A DNA stretch of 64,000 nucleotides, taken from positions 310,006 to 374,005 of the forward strand of contig RHPI01000249.1 of assembly GCA_009103225.1 (NCBI GenBank), given 5' to 3'. How positions within the stretch are numbered: position 1 is the first letter of the stretch; every line of letters begins with the position of its first letter. Positions 35,306-53,875 of the stretch are shown here, piece by piece. The translations under genes were made by a program, and so were the position numbers. This DNA comes from Chlorokybus atmophyticus (lineage: Eukaryota > Streptophyta > Chlorokybophyceae > Chlorokybales > Chlorokybaceae). The notes below the pieces were generated by a model. The model searched no databases. It had not been told where the DNA came from and worked only from the letters and a program-made list of their open reading frames with translations.

Positions 35306-35814
35306 CTGCAAGGCAAACACGCAACCGGCAAGTTGGAAGCGATTCACAGAACACGAACCCTCATCCAAGCTCCCTCCCAGAACGCGGGGCGCAGTTGCTC
35401 CATAGCCCAAGCCCCATGCAAACACATTCACTCACGGGCACACACCTTGCTTCTTGAAGATTCCGCAAGCCACTGAACAGCGCCCTCCTTCCACAACGCG
35501 GAGCTTGGCAGGAAGGCTGAGTCGCTGCACAACACGGCAGCGGCGGCGGCGGCGGGCTGTAACACACCTCAAACTGCCGCGTGGCCAGTATATAGCCGAC
35601 GCACACACACGCCACAGCTGTAAGGCAAAACGTGCGTCATGTGCGCGTTACGCTACGTACCTCAGTCACTCCAATGCTTCGTAACTGAGAGACGCTTTAG
35701 CATTGCACCAGTAGCGAACAATAGTTGCTAACCAATAGCGAGCAAATTTGGCTATGCCTACAGAGAATCGGGTGGAAGCCAAACTCACATTGAGCAGGTG
35801 CTGTGGTTGTCGGG
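35306..35814. promoter_or_regulatory. divergent intergenic region BRI3-like / TMEM120
   Basis: 509 bases separate the two start codons, which point away from each other. The interval must hold both promoters and 5' leaders. A TATATAG-like stretch lies near 35,589. No protein-coding frame is convincing. Confidence 0.5.
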
Positions 35815-38430
35815 ATGGCGGGCGGCGGCGGGGATGGTGTGGATGGGGGTGGTAGTGGCGAGCAGGATATGTCTCCCTTGCTTGTAAAGAAGCTGAGGGA
35901 GGAGACTGGTAGGCTGCTTGCCAGAGCACAAGCGCTTGTAGAAGCAGCTCAGAAGTACAATCACCGCTTGACGGATGAGGCGGAGCGGATCGCCTCCACC
36001 AGGTCGGTCCGGTTTTGACCGTAACAATAGGTGTGAACAGAGCCAGATTGTAACATGCATACATGCACCAAGAAGCATCAGTGTGCAAGGCTGGTCTGCA
36101 AGTCAACATTAAGAAGTCCACTTCAAGGTTGCATGTTGTGAGGAGGCTTCTAAGTAGGCTACTACTAGATCGATACACTGCTAGATCGACACGCCCTGAT
36201 CTCCGAGGCTGCGAGGTCAAGTTGCAAGCACACCGGTCACAGCTCACCACTTGACGGCATGCAACTGCTGTCAAGCATGCATCGTGGCTTGCTTGAAGTT
36301 AGCTAAGCATTGTCACGTTGATTGCCAAGCAAACCTTGCTACGATGACGACAAACGAGCAGGAGCTGCATGCATGCCGTTTGCTACTGCTAAGCACTGTA
36401 TGTTTACGAAATGTGTTGACTTCATGGCGCCCGCAGCACAGCACTTGCGGAGGCGCTTGCGGAGGAGAGAGCGGAGTTGAAGTCAAAAATCAGCAGCTTG
36501 GATGAGGCTACGCGGCGAGAGGTAGGCATGTGACCAAAGTCTTACACTTGCAAGATTGTTTATTTGTCGGCATGTGTGCAACCCATGACATGTGCTCCTG
36601 ACACCGTATGCACACGTAGGTGCAACACAATTTGGACATGGCGCAAGCAGGGGTGAACAACCGGGTCGTCAAAGCCTGCTTGCCACCACGGCCAAATGGT
36701 TGGCTGTCTTGGCAGTGTGATTCACTGCTTCTTTGGTTTACTGTCCGTAGTGTCAGTGTCACTTGCCGCATGCTAAGTTGCAATGTGGTGTGCATGTGCT
36801 CTGATGAACAATTAACTGATTGTCTTTGTGGCCAGGCTTGTACTTGCGCATGTTTCTTGGCAATGCCAATGTTGTGGAGCCCAGGGTTGCGCGCCGGCAT
36901 GGCTTGAAAGATGACTACAATGCTTACAAAGTGAGTTGCTGGTTATCTTGTTGTTGCAGCGTTTATGCCAGCTAATATTGGCTGCATGCTTTTGCTTGAA
37001 AATGAAGCACTCCTGGCTTGCCTTCCAAAATGTCAGTCTTTGATAATTGGCAGACTTTGTGCTGGGGAACAATATATTGGCTATCACGGCTACCTTGCAG
37101 AAGCCCTGACAGACGCTGTGTCACGGATTGTTGTGCTTGCGTGTAGGCTTGCAAACTGCAGTGCATATATGCTACACCTTGCATGCATCTCTGAGCAGTT
37201 GTATTGTAACAGGATCAATCAGCTGTCATCTTCCTTGCATTTCCAATTGCACTGCTGTACTGGATGCGCAACCACAGCGAGTGCATCAACTCCATCCCAG
37301 TAATTTTATACCAGGTGAGCTCGCATGAGTGCTTAGGTTAGAAAGCTAGTTTCAGGCTGTTGTGAAACATGCTCTTTATTGCTGCTGAGCGCACCTCTCA
37401 TGCTTGTGCGCCATACATGCAGTGCTTTCTGCTGTATTTCTATACGGCGTTGGCGCTACGAGAGAATGTGCTTGCAGCGAATGGCAGCAACATCAGGCCC
37501 TGGTATGGACAAAGCTAGAAAGCTATTCCTGGCTGGTCCATGCCATAGGCGTTTGTGTGGGGGCAATGACAGTGTCTCATCTCAGGTGGATTATACACCA
37601 CTACTGCGCAATGGCAATGGCTTTGACAACACTTACATGGCAGATAGACGGGCCAGACTGCGCTGAAAAGCAGGTTAGGGCACCGCAGATGAGCACAGCA
37701 GCAGCTGTGTATGTGTGCTCACAGCTCTGTCGGTCCAGGTTTTCGTTGCACGGTTCCTGTCATGGGCGCTGCTGCAGGGCATTGTCATGCTGCTGCAAAA
37801 TCGTTACCAGCGCAAGAGAACTTACACGCGCATAGCCTTGGGCAAGGTACACCCGCCTCCACCCAGTGCAGCTGTTCATGCAAGCCATCATCAACAATTG
37901 CATACATGGCCGGTAAAAGTTATGCCTGTTACTGTTATGCACAGGCAAGCACAATGGATGTAGTTGGCGGCGAGAGCTCTTCAGTCAGCACGGAGCTGTG
38001 GCTACTGTACCCGCTTCTCTTTGCACTGCAGGTACCATTTTGATCTACTCTGTGTTCTTAGAGCTGGCAAGTAAAAGCAAGTGCTCAGCACCGAGGCTAA
38101 TGTCGGTTGCCGCGGCAGGGGTTCCAATTTTACAATGCAACCCTGCTTCTGGAGTCCGTGTTCCGGCAAAAGTTCATGTGGCAGGTACAGGTGTTGTGCC
38201 TAAACTTTTCATGCTGTTCTGCTTCGTGCAATTGTCATCCAGCCACCATTCCTACGGTGTTGTGATGGTGGTGTGTGCTTTGACAGCTGTTCGTGTGCGG
38301 CGTGCTCTTCATGGTCATGGCCATTGGCAACACCTACAGCACTGCCGCCACCCTTGTACGCAAGATTGGCAAAGGCCGATACTCATCCATTGATGGCGAC
38401 AGCGTGAGTCGGCATGAAATTATGAGCTAA
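35815..38430 (+). CDS. TMEM120 (TMPIT/TACAN) family membrane protein
   Basis: Eleven exons with consistent phases: 35815-36002, 36437-36521, 36620-36698, 36836-36930, 37213-37314, 37423-37502, 37586-37673, 37739-37846, 37945-38031, 38119-38184 and 38287-38430. They give 373 residues (animal TMEM120 is about 340). The N-terminal third is a coiled coil (ALVEAAQKYNHRL, LAEERAELKSK). Family landmarks follow: LPPRPNGLYLRMFLGNANV, KDDYNAYK, a first membrane span (VIFLAFPIALLYW), LRENVLAANGSNIRPWW, IIHHYC, LTWQIDGP, LLQNRYQRK, TMDV and GFQFYNATLL. The last span is LFVCGVLFMVMAIGNTYS. TMEM120 proteins form dimers in the ER or nuclear envelope membrane with a six-span fold and bound coenzyme A in animals; their role is in lipid metabolism. 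A plant-lineage homologue is expected. All introns are GT-AG. Confidence 0.9.
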
Positions 38431-40410
38431 CAGTCTCTGCACCTGTGTCGCGCTTGCATCGAAACTGTACATTGTCACATAACGCCATCAAGTCACTTAG
38501 TTTGTAGTAGCACTTGTGTGCAGAGTTTTTAGTACGCAAGAGAGAAAAGTCGCTTTGCCTCATAATCTGCATTGGTGTTTATACATGGGCATGTTTTTAA
38601 TGAATTGTCGTTTATCGTGCACATGCACGCTCATGTGTGCACACATGTGGGCATCATGTCACTAGTGGTGTTATTGCCACCAATAGTGGGCCGTAACCTT
38701 TTTGAACATTGTGACTTCTATAAGCATATCGCCACTGTCCACGCGATAAACACGTAGTTTATCCATGCGCAACTTGGATTCCTAGGACACATTAAGTTTG
38801 ATGGACATTGGCACAAAACGCACTTTGCCGACAATCAGTCGAATCTTTACCCACACAAGGTTATGTCCGGTTGATGGCGGCAACATTGTCTTCTCTTCCG
38901 TCCCGTTTTACACCTAGTTGCAAATGTAATGAGTTGGTGGCAATATAGATGCAAACTTTCTATATTACAACTTACGGACATAAAAAAATGGAGGGTTGCG
39001 TTAGAGTGATTGTTGCTCTTTTCGATCAACTTAACCGGTGGGAATTGCTTCTTATTCAGCGTAACATTCACGCCGCGGTACGTGATAAGATATTCAGTAA
39101 GCAATGCCAAGGTTACAACCATTACAATAATGCTACCCTAAATTACCTTAACGTTAAGATTCAACTAAACAAAAAATCGCATCGTTAGGTCACCATTTGG
39201 TCACGCATGGATTTGATCAAATGGGATCGCAACGGTGACAACAGTTGCTAAAAAAGGCAGCAAATTGGCCAATCATTGCAGAGATGCATAACAGATGCTG
39301 AAAACTATCCGCGGCGGCAATTGCTTGCCAATGGCGACCCAAATTGGCTAGCGATTCGGTGCAATTGCAGCACAGTTAGTGGTTAAAACAGCCGCATTCT
39401 TGGCGGTACGAGGTCGGGACAGGCCCTATACACCAAAAACATGCCGCCACCACTCACCCTCGTTTTAACTGATTCACTCCACCCTTTAACGCTAATTGAT
39501 TACACGTTATAGGCACTGCGTCATCAAACATGGTCACCAACCGAACTAGGGGCCTTGGCTGATGATAAACACAACTGCTTGCCAACGGCGACCCAAATTG
39601 GCTAGCGTTTCGGCGCAATTGCAGCACAGTTGATGGCTAAAACGGCCGCGTTTTTCGTGGTACGAGGTAGGGGCAGGCCCCATACCCCAAAGACATGCCG
39701 CCACTACTCACCCTCGTTCTAACTGATCCACTCTACCCTTTTACGCTAATTGATTACACGCTATAGTTACTGCATCATTAAACATGGTCAACAGCCGAAT
39801 TAGGGGCCTAGGCTGATGATAAACACAATTGTTGTACCATGTTGTGCCATTGCAACTCGCTACAAGCTTTAAAACATGCTCACCACGACAAGCGAGGTCG
39901 CAGTCAGCAGTCATGGGCGAACCATTTCATAAATGAGGCAAGCCTCACTTAAGCGCTGACCGCACCCTACAAGCTTGCATGAGCCATGCGTTCATGATGA
40001 GGTTTCAACGCGCATCTCTCGTGAGCCTTTTTGTGCAGGGGGAAAGGCCCAAACCAAAACCCCGTTATGTTTCATCAACCTTCACCGCCTCCTCATGAAC
40101 CCCACCAGGATTAGGGTTGTGGGTATGGTGCTTTGGCACGCCCCATAACCTTCGCAGAGAGCATTTGAACCGGTCATTGGTCATACACACCGTGGCTCTA
40201 CATTGTATGATCTATGCTGACATCAAGCTGAGCGCAACGGCTGGGCTTGCTGCCAAGTCATCAAAACAGACGGTTAAGATGGTACACATTAAGTTCAGAT
40301 ATTGCTGGATGATCACCGTAATAAGCTTTGGTTGTGACTGCCACGTGGCGGGCGATCAGTGCGGTTGTCGCCGCCGCTACCACCACGAGGTGGGCGGCGG
40401 CAGGGTTGCC
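38431..40410. other. spacer with satellite dimer; no recognised gene
   Basis: It contains the 254-bp tandem repeat at 39323-39830 and AT-rich unique sequence. A short open frame at 38,949-39,188 has no recognisable feature. Confidence 0.6.
39323..39830. repeat. 254-bp tandem repeat, two units
   Basis: Unit 1 (39323-39576) and unit 2 (39577 to about 39830) run in the same direction and differ at scattered positions. Each starts GCTTGCCAA and contains GACCCAAATTGGCTAGCG and CCACTCACCC-like blocks. It looks like a small piece of satellite DNA. Confidence 0.9.
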
Positions 40411-47101
<6,691 letters not shown>

Positions 47102-48383
47102 GCTTATGTGTAGAAAGTGCCTCAGCATCAACATCAGATTGTGCTTTTTCCGAGGCATTGCTGCACAATTCCGAGGTGCTTTCGTCAGTAGGGCAGCGGC
47201 GGAGCTTGAACCAATATTGCTGAGGTTCATGACGATCACTAGCGGCTGGCAATGACAGGAAGTGGTGTTAGAAAGCAGGAAGGACTACTACCTTTATAAA
47301 AGCTTTCTGGTTGAACGGAGTCTAAACGCCTGCCTACCAAGCTTCTAGTATGTTAAGTGCAGCACAATGTGTATGTAGCCACACAACCTCTCTGGCGCAC
47401 TGTAGTATAGGGTATGTGAAGTGCTGTGTGAGACAGTGTCTCATAAGTTCAAGAAATCTGTACAGGTTCATGCTTATCTCGTTGGTCAGAAGTCCATAAG
47501 ACTTGATGATGATAAAGTCAAATACGGTGGACGTAAAAGAGCCTAGGTGCCTGATGCTAGCACTTTAATGTGAGCTGAGTGCATTCGTTTCAGATCTTGG
47601 TAGGGGTGTGCAACGTTGCTTATATAAGGCGTTTTGCACTAGGCTCTGGCATAGGGGGCCCCTTGCTTGGCGTTATGTTGGTGCTTGTTGATGTACTGAT
47701 TGCTGAAGTGGTTTTAGTTCATGCACTCAATAGCTACGCTTCTTGTCTGTCCTTGCTGTGCCCAACAACCACCGGTTGTACTATATAGATAAGCTGTGCC
47801 AAGCTGTGCCAAGCTGTGTATGCCATGTGAAACTGCGTGAGCAAGATGGGACATCCATACTATGGCATACACTTCCGTGAGTGAATGCATGGAAGACTCT
47901 TCCAGGAAAAGTAAAAGTTTATATTGAGATCATTTAAACACTGATTGAATAAGTGAACGGATTGCAAAGGTATCATTGAGACAGGACGAATAAATCAACG
48001 CTTTTGTGCAGTCCAGTGCAGAATGCTCATGTCAATAGCACATGCCTTCATGATAATCACTGGAGACCATTGTGCGGTATTTGTAGGCTGGTGTTGGTGT
48101 TGAGGGTGAGTAGGTGGTTAAACCGTTCTGAGACTAAGCTTTTGACAGCCATTTGAATGCACGTACATGTTGAAAGGAAGGGCCTGGGCCAGCCTATGTG
48201 CTTTGTTCATGCTTGCGTGGCATTTTCATTCGCTGCAAACTTGCGTGTCTCTGGGACGAGTTTCTGTGCTGGCCTCGTGCTCAGTCTGTCCACAACATGC
48301 TTAACCGCATGGATTCCCCTCCTGACTTCATCACTAAACATCTGCCGCAGCAATACCTGCACTGAAGTCTTTCACTGGCGACA
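47102..48383. other. 3' intergenic region between convergent genes
   Basis: It separates the 3' ends of the beta-galactosidase (+) and NAA10 (-) genes. It contains a short direct repeat, GCCAAGCTGT in tandem near 47,796-47,820. No gene was recognised. Confidence 0.6.
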
Positions 48384-49729
48384 CTAGCCTGGTGTTCCTT
48401 TCTCCTTACCAGCTGCGACTGTAACTCCACCGCCTGGGGAACCCTCGCTGCTATCAGGCGTTTTGCTGCCGCCATTAACTGCCACCTTCGCCCCTTGACC
48501 TGCTCGTTCCTTTGCTGCTGGCGAATGCACGGCGGCAGCAGCATCACTCTCACCGCTGGTTTCTGCCTTTGGCGTTTCCTCTGTGTGTGGACTTGTGCCT
48601 GGGCTGGCAGTCTTGCCCAAGTCTCCTGCAAGATGTCAGGCATCAGAATGCTTGGATGCTAGGATGCAAGTGGTGAGGTGAAGCCTCGCGTTGACAAAAA
48701 CCTTCCACTCTCAGTCGTGACGCGGTCTTCAGCTGCTTGCGCATGTCATAAGCATCCTCACCATCCGCATAATACTTGGCTTCAACATCGTGTATCCTGA
48801 AAGTGTGGATACACGCGTATGAATGGAATGTTAGAGGCATGCATCTCCCAACAAGTGGGACTTACTTATAACCTAGGGTCTCTGTGTAGAGGTGGAAAGC
48901 TGCCTTGTTGCTCTTACGCACGTGAAGCGACACATAGTCTGCCCCAAACACCTCAAACATTGCGAGTTCTGCGGAAGAGGCGCCCAGCTGTTAGGCCTTG
49001 AGAGAATGTTGACCAGATCAGCCAACAGATGTGTGAAGTGCTGGAATAACTTACGTGCAGCGCTCATAAGTTTGGTGGCAATGCCCAGCTTGCGATGCGA
49101 TCGCAAAACTGCCAGCGATGTTATGTGCCCATGACACTCATGCGACTCTTCTTCCCTACAAGTATTGAGATGAACCACAATGGTCATTATCTTACAGACT
49201 GCGTGCATGCAGATGCACTTTGCTGCACTACATGTACTAATGGGCAGGGCATCACAACATGGCAGCATGCAGCGCATAGTCGGCCAGCTGAATCAGTGAA
49301 TCGGAAGACCGCTGCTAATGCCTCACATTTTGGCGAGAACATAGCCGACAATCCGCTTGTTGTAGTCCTCTGCCACGTACAGAAGTTGAGGCCAAGAAAG
49401 AATGTGGTAGAAGTAGTACTGCACGAACACCACAACAGAAACAACCATCACATCTACTGTTCGACAAGCGGCGTAATGCACAAATTCTGCACATGCTCAA
49501 CGCGAAAAGCGGCCTTCATAGCCATGCACACTGGACATGCGTTGCGTACCTTCATCTGGTAGTTTTCGGGAAGGCAAAGCAGATTGCAGTTTTGCATTGC
49601 AATCAAGTCATCCACCTGCATGGCGAAAGACAACTCATCAGCCATGCCAACAAGCCAAGTGCATGCAAGTCAGCAGACCGAGCGCCTGCGCTGGTTTCTT
49701 CTCACCGTTGCTTGCCGAATGCAAACCAT
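48384..49729 (-). CDS. NAA10: N-alpha-acetyltransferase 10, NatA catalytic subunit
   Basis: Seven exons on the minus strand: 49706-49729, 49550-49615, 49327-49418, 49055-49155, 48866-48968, 48702-48796 and 48384-48625. All phases agree and give 240 residues. The start [16 protein letters not shown] is the plant-type NAA10 start. Family motifs are [60 protein letters not shown] (with the acetyl-CoA loop RxxGxA), [17 protein letters not shown] and [14 protein letters not shown]. The last 80 residues are a Ser/Thr/Ala/Gly-rich acidic tail, which is variable in the family. NAA10 with NAA15 acetylates N-termini exposed after methionine removal, at the ribosome. The first exon is only eight codons long. 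The stop is TAG. The gene is divergent from the PLAT gene. Confidence 0.95.
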
Positions 49730-49970
49730 GGTGACTTGTAAACTGCAACGAAGCTCCCACTGCTGTACCTCGGCAACGACGTCGGCACCGCCGCCGCCAG
49801 CGACACCACTACTGCCACCGCCTTCACAAACCCTAAACTTGCTCGGTTTATTGTGATTGCAGTTAGGCTTTAGTTCAACAGTTAGCGTTGTACATTTAGC
49901 CAATGCTGATGCCTCAGTGACTGCTTGCGTGGCAGCGGCGGTGGTGGCGGTGGTAACGGTGTGGTCGAGC
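49730..49970. promoter_or_regulatory. compact divergent promoter NAA10 / PLAT-AtpI gene
   Basis: Only 241 bases separate the two outward-facing start codons. The stretch includes a GCCGCC-rich part (about 49,778-49,820) and GCGGCGGTGG-type repeats nearer the right-hand gene. No TATA box was seen. Confidence 0.55.
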
Positions 49971-51740
49971 ATGGCGTTGATGTGGTCTGCGTCGTCTGTG
50001 AGTCGTCTGGTTGGCAATTTGGTCAAGGCGAGCCAATCTGGCGAACTCATTGCCCGACGCCTCCATCAACAGCCACGAGCAAGAAGGCGCAACTGTCCGC
50101 GAGGCAGCAGCAAGAACGCCAGCTTTCATGCACGCAAACCTCGACAGCTCACTGCTTGTAGTACCAGCTATCAGGTAATTGGAGACACGTAGCTGCTCTT
50201 CTCGTTCCTGTCTGGCGTTAAGCATGCTTCGGTGGTATATGAGCGTATGCGCTTGTTCGTTGTTTTCGCTTCATAGAATGCCAAAACGTTGGACACATGA
50301 CGCAGGTCGCTGCATACAATATGTCAGTGCCTGGGCCGTGAATGACCTTACGTACAGCATTGCACAAAAATGCCTTACGACTGGTGCAATGCTCTTTTTG
50401 CGAAAATGGTTGCTAACTCACTTACAGCTGAGCCCCTCAAGCATTGCTGCAGTGTAGGCTGCTTGTCTTAGCAATCAGTGCATGTGTGGGTTCCAAATGC
50501 TTTGGTGTCGTAGCTTGGAGAGGAAGCGTTTACTGGCGGATTCTAAATAGCGCGGCAGGTTCATAGGGTGGACTTCGCAAGCGAGACCTCCCCTGATCAT
50601 CATTTGCATGGAGACGGCAATGAGGCTCAACCCACAACAACATACGAGGTCGAGGTTGTCACTTCAATCGAGCGCGGAAGTGGGCTATCTGAGCCAGCTG
50701 GCGGCATACTGCTCAACTTCGTGCATGAGGACGGCACAGCTGTGCTGAGAAGGTTTGGCGCCAACAATCATCGCTTTCAACAGGTTGGTCGCGAATTGTG
50801 TCTATGCATGTTGCACTTGCCTTGGGCGTAGGCACTCACCTGCGCCTTGGCCAGGGTAGCGTTGACAGTTTTGCAGTGGAGGCTCCATCAACATCAGCAC
50901 AGCTTGCTGCGCTGTGGATTGCACCTCAGGTACTGCGCACATCAGCAAGGCAGTTGCGCACTTATCTTAATGCCAATCGGTTGGTTGTTGCACACAGTCA
51001 GGCAAGTGGAGGCCAGAGCGTGTGTCCATCAAACGTGGTGGTCAAGACCACATAGATGTCTTCAGGTGCGGCGAGCTGCTTGGCGATGGTGCAAAGCTGT
51101 CGGCAGCGGAGCTGAAGCCTGTGAGAGTCTCCCTTTCAGATACTGACCCGCAACACACTGCCGAGCTACTACAAATAGCACGGTTGCAGGTAAAGACGTG
51201 CTACTTGGTGTGCATGTATGGCATGTGCGCACACGAGACCACACAGTACTGCATTGCACAGGAAATGTTCATTCAATCTTTACCTCGCTGCCTAAACATC
51301 GGTGCTCTGCCAACATGCAGGGCTTGTCAGACTACCAATCCTTGAAGCAAAGACTTCTTGTGACAGATGTGAGCATCGCCCTTGCTGGCTCTGTCATTGC
51401 GGGCATCTTGGGGGGCACTGATGTCGCCAGGTCGTTCGGCATGGGTGCGAATGCTGGCCTCATCTACTTGCTTTTGCTTGAGAAAAGCGTGGACGCATTG
51501 CCCGGTGGCAGCCACGGAGGACGCAGCATGAATGACTTGGCGTCGCGCGTCCAAAACGTCATCAACAGCACGCCAGCGCGTGTTGCCGCTGTGGCTGCTT
51601 TGCTGCTATTTGCCGCACGAGGTTGGGGAGAAGGCGCGTCGGTGACAAAGCCGCAGCTTGTGGCTGCCGTGCTGGGCTTTCTGACGTATAAGGTTGCGGT
51701 GCTCGTGACCGCCGCAACAACACCAGCAGGCAATGAGTGA
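49971..51740 (+). CDS. PLAT/LH2 domain fused to AtpI/CGL160-like membrane domain, probably plastid-targeted
   Basis: Five exons, all in phase 0: 49971-50174, 50559-50783, 50855-50929, 50998-51189 and 51321-51740, 371 residues. Residues 1-68 are rich in Ser, Arg and Ala and poor in acidic residues, like a plastid transit peptide (WSASSVSRLVGNLVKAS). Residues about 92-205 resemble a PLAT/LH2 beta-sandwich (TYEVEVVTSIERGSG, GSVDSFAVEAPS, RPERVSIKRG). The last exon has the pattern of ATP synthase protein I and CGL160 C-termini: SLKQRLLVTDVSIALAGSVI, SFGMGANAGLIYLLLLEKSV and a final span VAAVLGFLTYKVAVLV. CGL160 helps assemble the chloroplast ATP synthase CFo. Domain names rest on remembered patterns. 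The first exon is the least certain, because the minus strand is also open there. Confidence 0.7.
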
Positions 51741-53875
51741 TTGCGGATGTGTAAGTACATAAGACACCAGCTTGCCTAGCGTTGTACAGAGTTGATAAAC
51801 TAGTGTGCGCTGCGTAGCTTGGCTTGTATAGTTCGTCAAAAGAGCTTGTACAGTTCATGTACATGTCGAGGTAGTTGTACAGTTACCCATGGCATTACGC
51901 GGCCATCATGAAAGCTGCTCAGCATAATAAGTGAGGGAATGCGCGCACAGCGACGAGCTTGGCTACAAAGAGAGTGTCATGCATGGCGTTTTGCGTGCAT
52001 GTTGTGATGACTGGTTCTGACATGTTGCAACGCTGCCTAGCGACAGCAATCACAGTGTCCGCAGTGTATTGTTGGCGGGTACAGAGTGGGCGGTGGCGGC
52101 GGTGTGGGGGAGGGAGGGGGAGTCGAGTTGGTCGGCTGTTGCTGCTGTTATCGCCGCCGCTGCAAGGACTGGCTCCTAACTACAGTCGCGCAATTTAAGA
52201 CTGCATTGCATATATGAATGACCCTGTGATTTGCTACGATGCTTTGTTGCTGCTTGGTCTAATTACCTCAATATTAAACCTATGCCTGCATAACTGACAG
52301 GGGGGCGATATAGAAAAGGTTGCGGGTAGAGGGTAGGTAGCACGCAAGTGCGTTGCTTAGCCCAGTGGTTGTGTTGTATATATGCAAAATGTGCATGTAG
52401 CATTGAGGTGAATATATCGTGCAATGCGTACTATGTTTTGTGCATGCGCAATTTTACATTGATCGGACACAGTGTCAGATGGGGTCGTAGCCGCTCTCCC
52501 AATTTCTTGGTGAAACCTTGATGGTATTTAATAGGTTGTGCCACTATATGACATGTGCCATCATGCGGATATCGTTGCATTTCCAACCAAGCCAGCCAGC
52601 ACGCATTGAAGTATATAACTATATACATCAAAGGCTGCATATGCATAGGGGAAATACATCATAGTCAATCACGTACACACACGCGTGCTCAGTGCGCAGA
52701 CACACAACCAATAAATGTATGTTCATGAGAGGATGCATATAGTTTGTTTAAGATTGAGAAACGTTGTGTAGGATGTAGACCATTTGCAGTCAATGCCGCC
52801 GAAGCATAGCGTGCACGCGGCAACATCAGGCAGAGGGAAGCAAGTCAACCGCATGTTGGGTTGGCATGTCATTCAGGTGTTATAAACGTCGCAAGTGGTG
52901 ATGACCGTGTGTGCGGCTACTGGCATGTGTCACAAGAGATTGCATATTAAGCGTTATATGCTGCGAGTCATAGTGTGCTTCTGTCCTATGCCTTTACCAT
53001 TATGCAAGTTGTTTGGCAGAATCTACGCCAACTGTCACTACATGTACATGCTGCCCTGTCTTCGTGCATATAAGTCTAAGCCCCATAGTGTAGGTGGTTA
53101 ACTTGTATCTATCTTGCTAGTGGTGTGATCATGTTGGCTTCATGGTTCAACACCAGGTTGCTTTCTGGTTGGCTTGCACTGTTTTGTGGCCCCTTTGTTC
53201 TACCCGGTAGGCTATTCTGGGTTCAGTGCATTGGTCTGCCCTGCTTCAGTGGCCTAGTGGCATTGAGCGGGGAGAAGTCACGTGGCACGGTGCGTGTCTG
53301 ACACCAGTACGGGCACCTGACTCAGCAGCTCGTATCCCCCGTGGCCCCATTGTACAAGCGCCCCGACACCATCCCATGAAACGGCAAGCTGACGGATAAA
53401 GGCAAGCTGTAGGGTCGTGTTTTGTTGCCGTCGCAACGCCTCCACATCTCTGAATGTGATCCATCAATCAGCATCCGACCGGTAGGCGCTCGAAGAGGGG
53501 TGTTCTACAGGCCATGTACCCAACACGAACTGATGTGAACTCATGACATGGCCGACGACGTGGTGAACGAAGTGGTGAACTTATGACCTAACCGACGACG
53601 GTGTGCGCCGGCGTTGCCGTATACGCGTGCACCATTTTCACGTGTTGCCAGTGATGGTCTCAACGCCGACGGCGCTTTTGCCTATACAGAGCCCTTTAAA
53701 TCGGAATTTCCGCCGACAGATCGGTCTTGTTCTCAATACAATGCATTGCTGATTGCACATAGTTTGCTGCAGTGTGCATCTGGCTGTGGGAATTGCATGG
53801 GTGTAACAAAAAGGTGTTGCTCCTGCAGTGGAGGCGGTGCTGGTGCCGGTGGCGGCGGCGGCGGCGGCCGTTGAG
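51741..53875. other. spacer upstream of the subtilase gene
   Basis: No gene was recognised. Short G-rich stretches lie at 52,090-52,125. A GC-richer patch at 53,240-53,480 resembles no known element. The 5' leader of the subtilase gene probably occupies the end, including a GGCGGC run at 53,848-53,869 just before the ATG. Confidence 0.5.

Noticed and set aside
37500-37585. Two-base frameshift in the TMEM120 gene
   Set aside because: An intron from GTATGG at 37,503 to CTCAG at 37,585 removes the stretch and restores the family sequence PWWIIHHY exactly.
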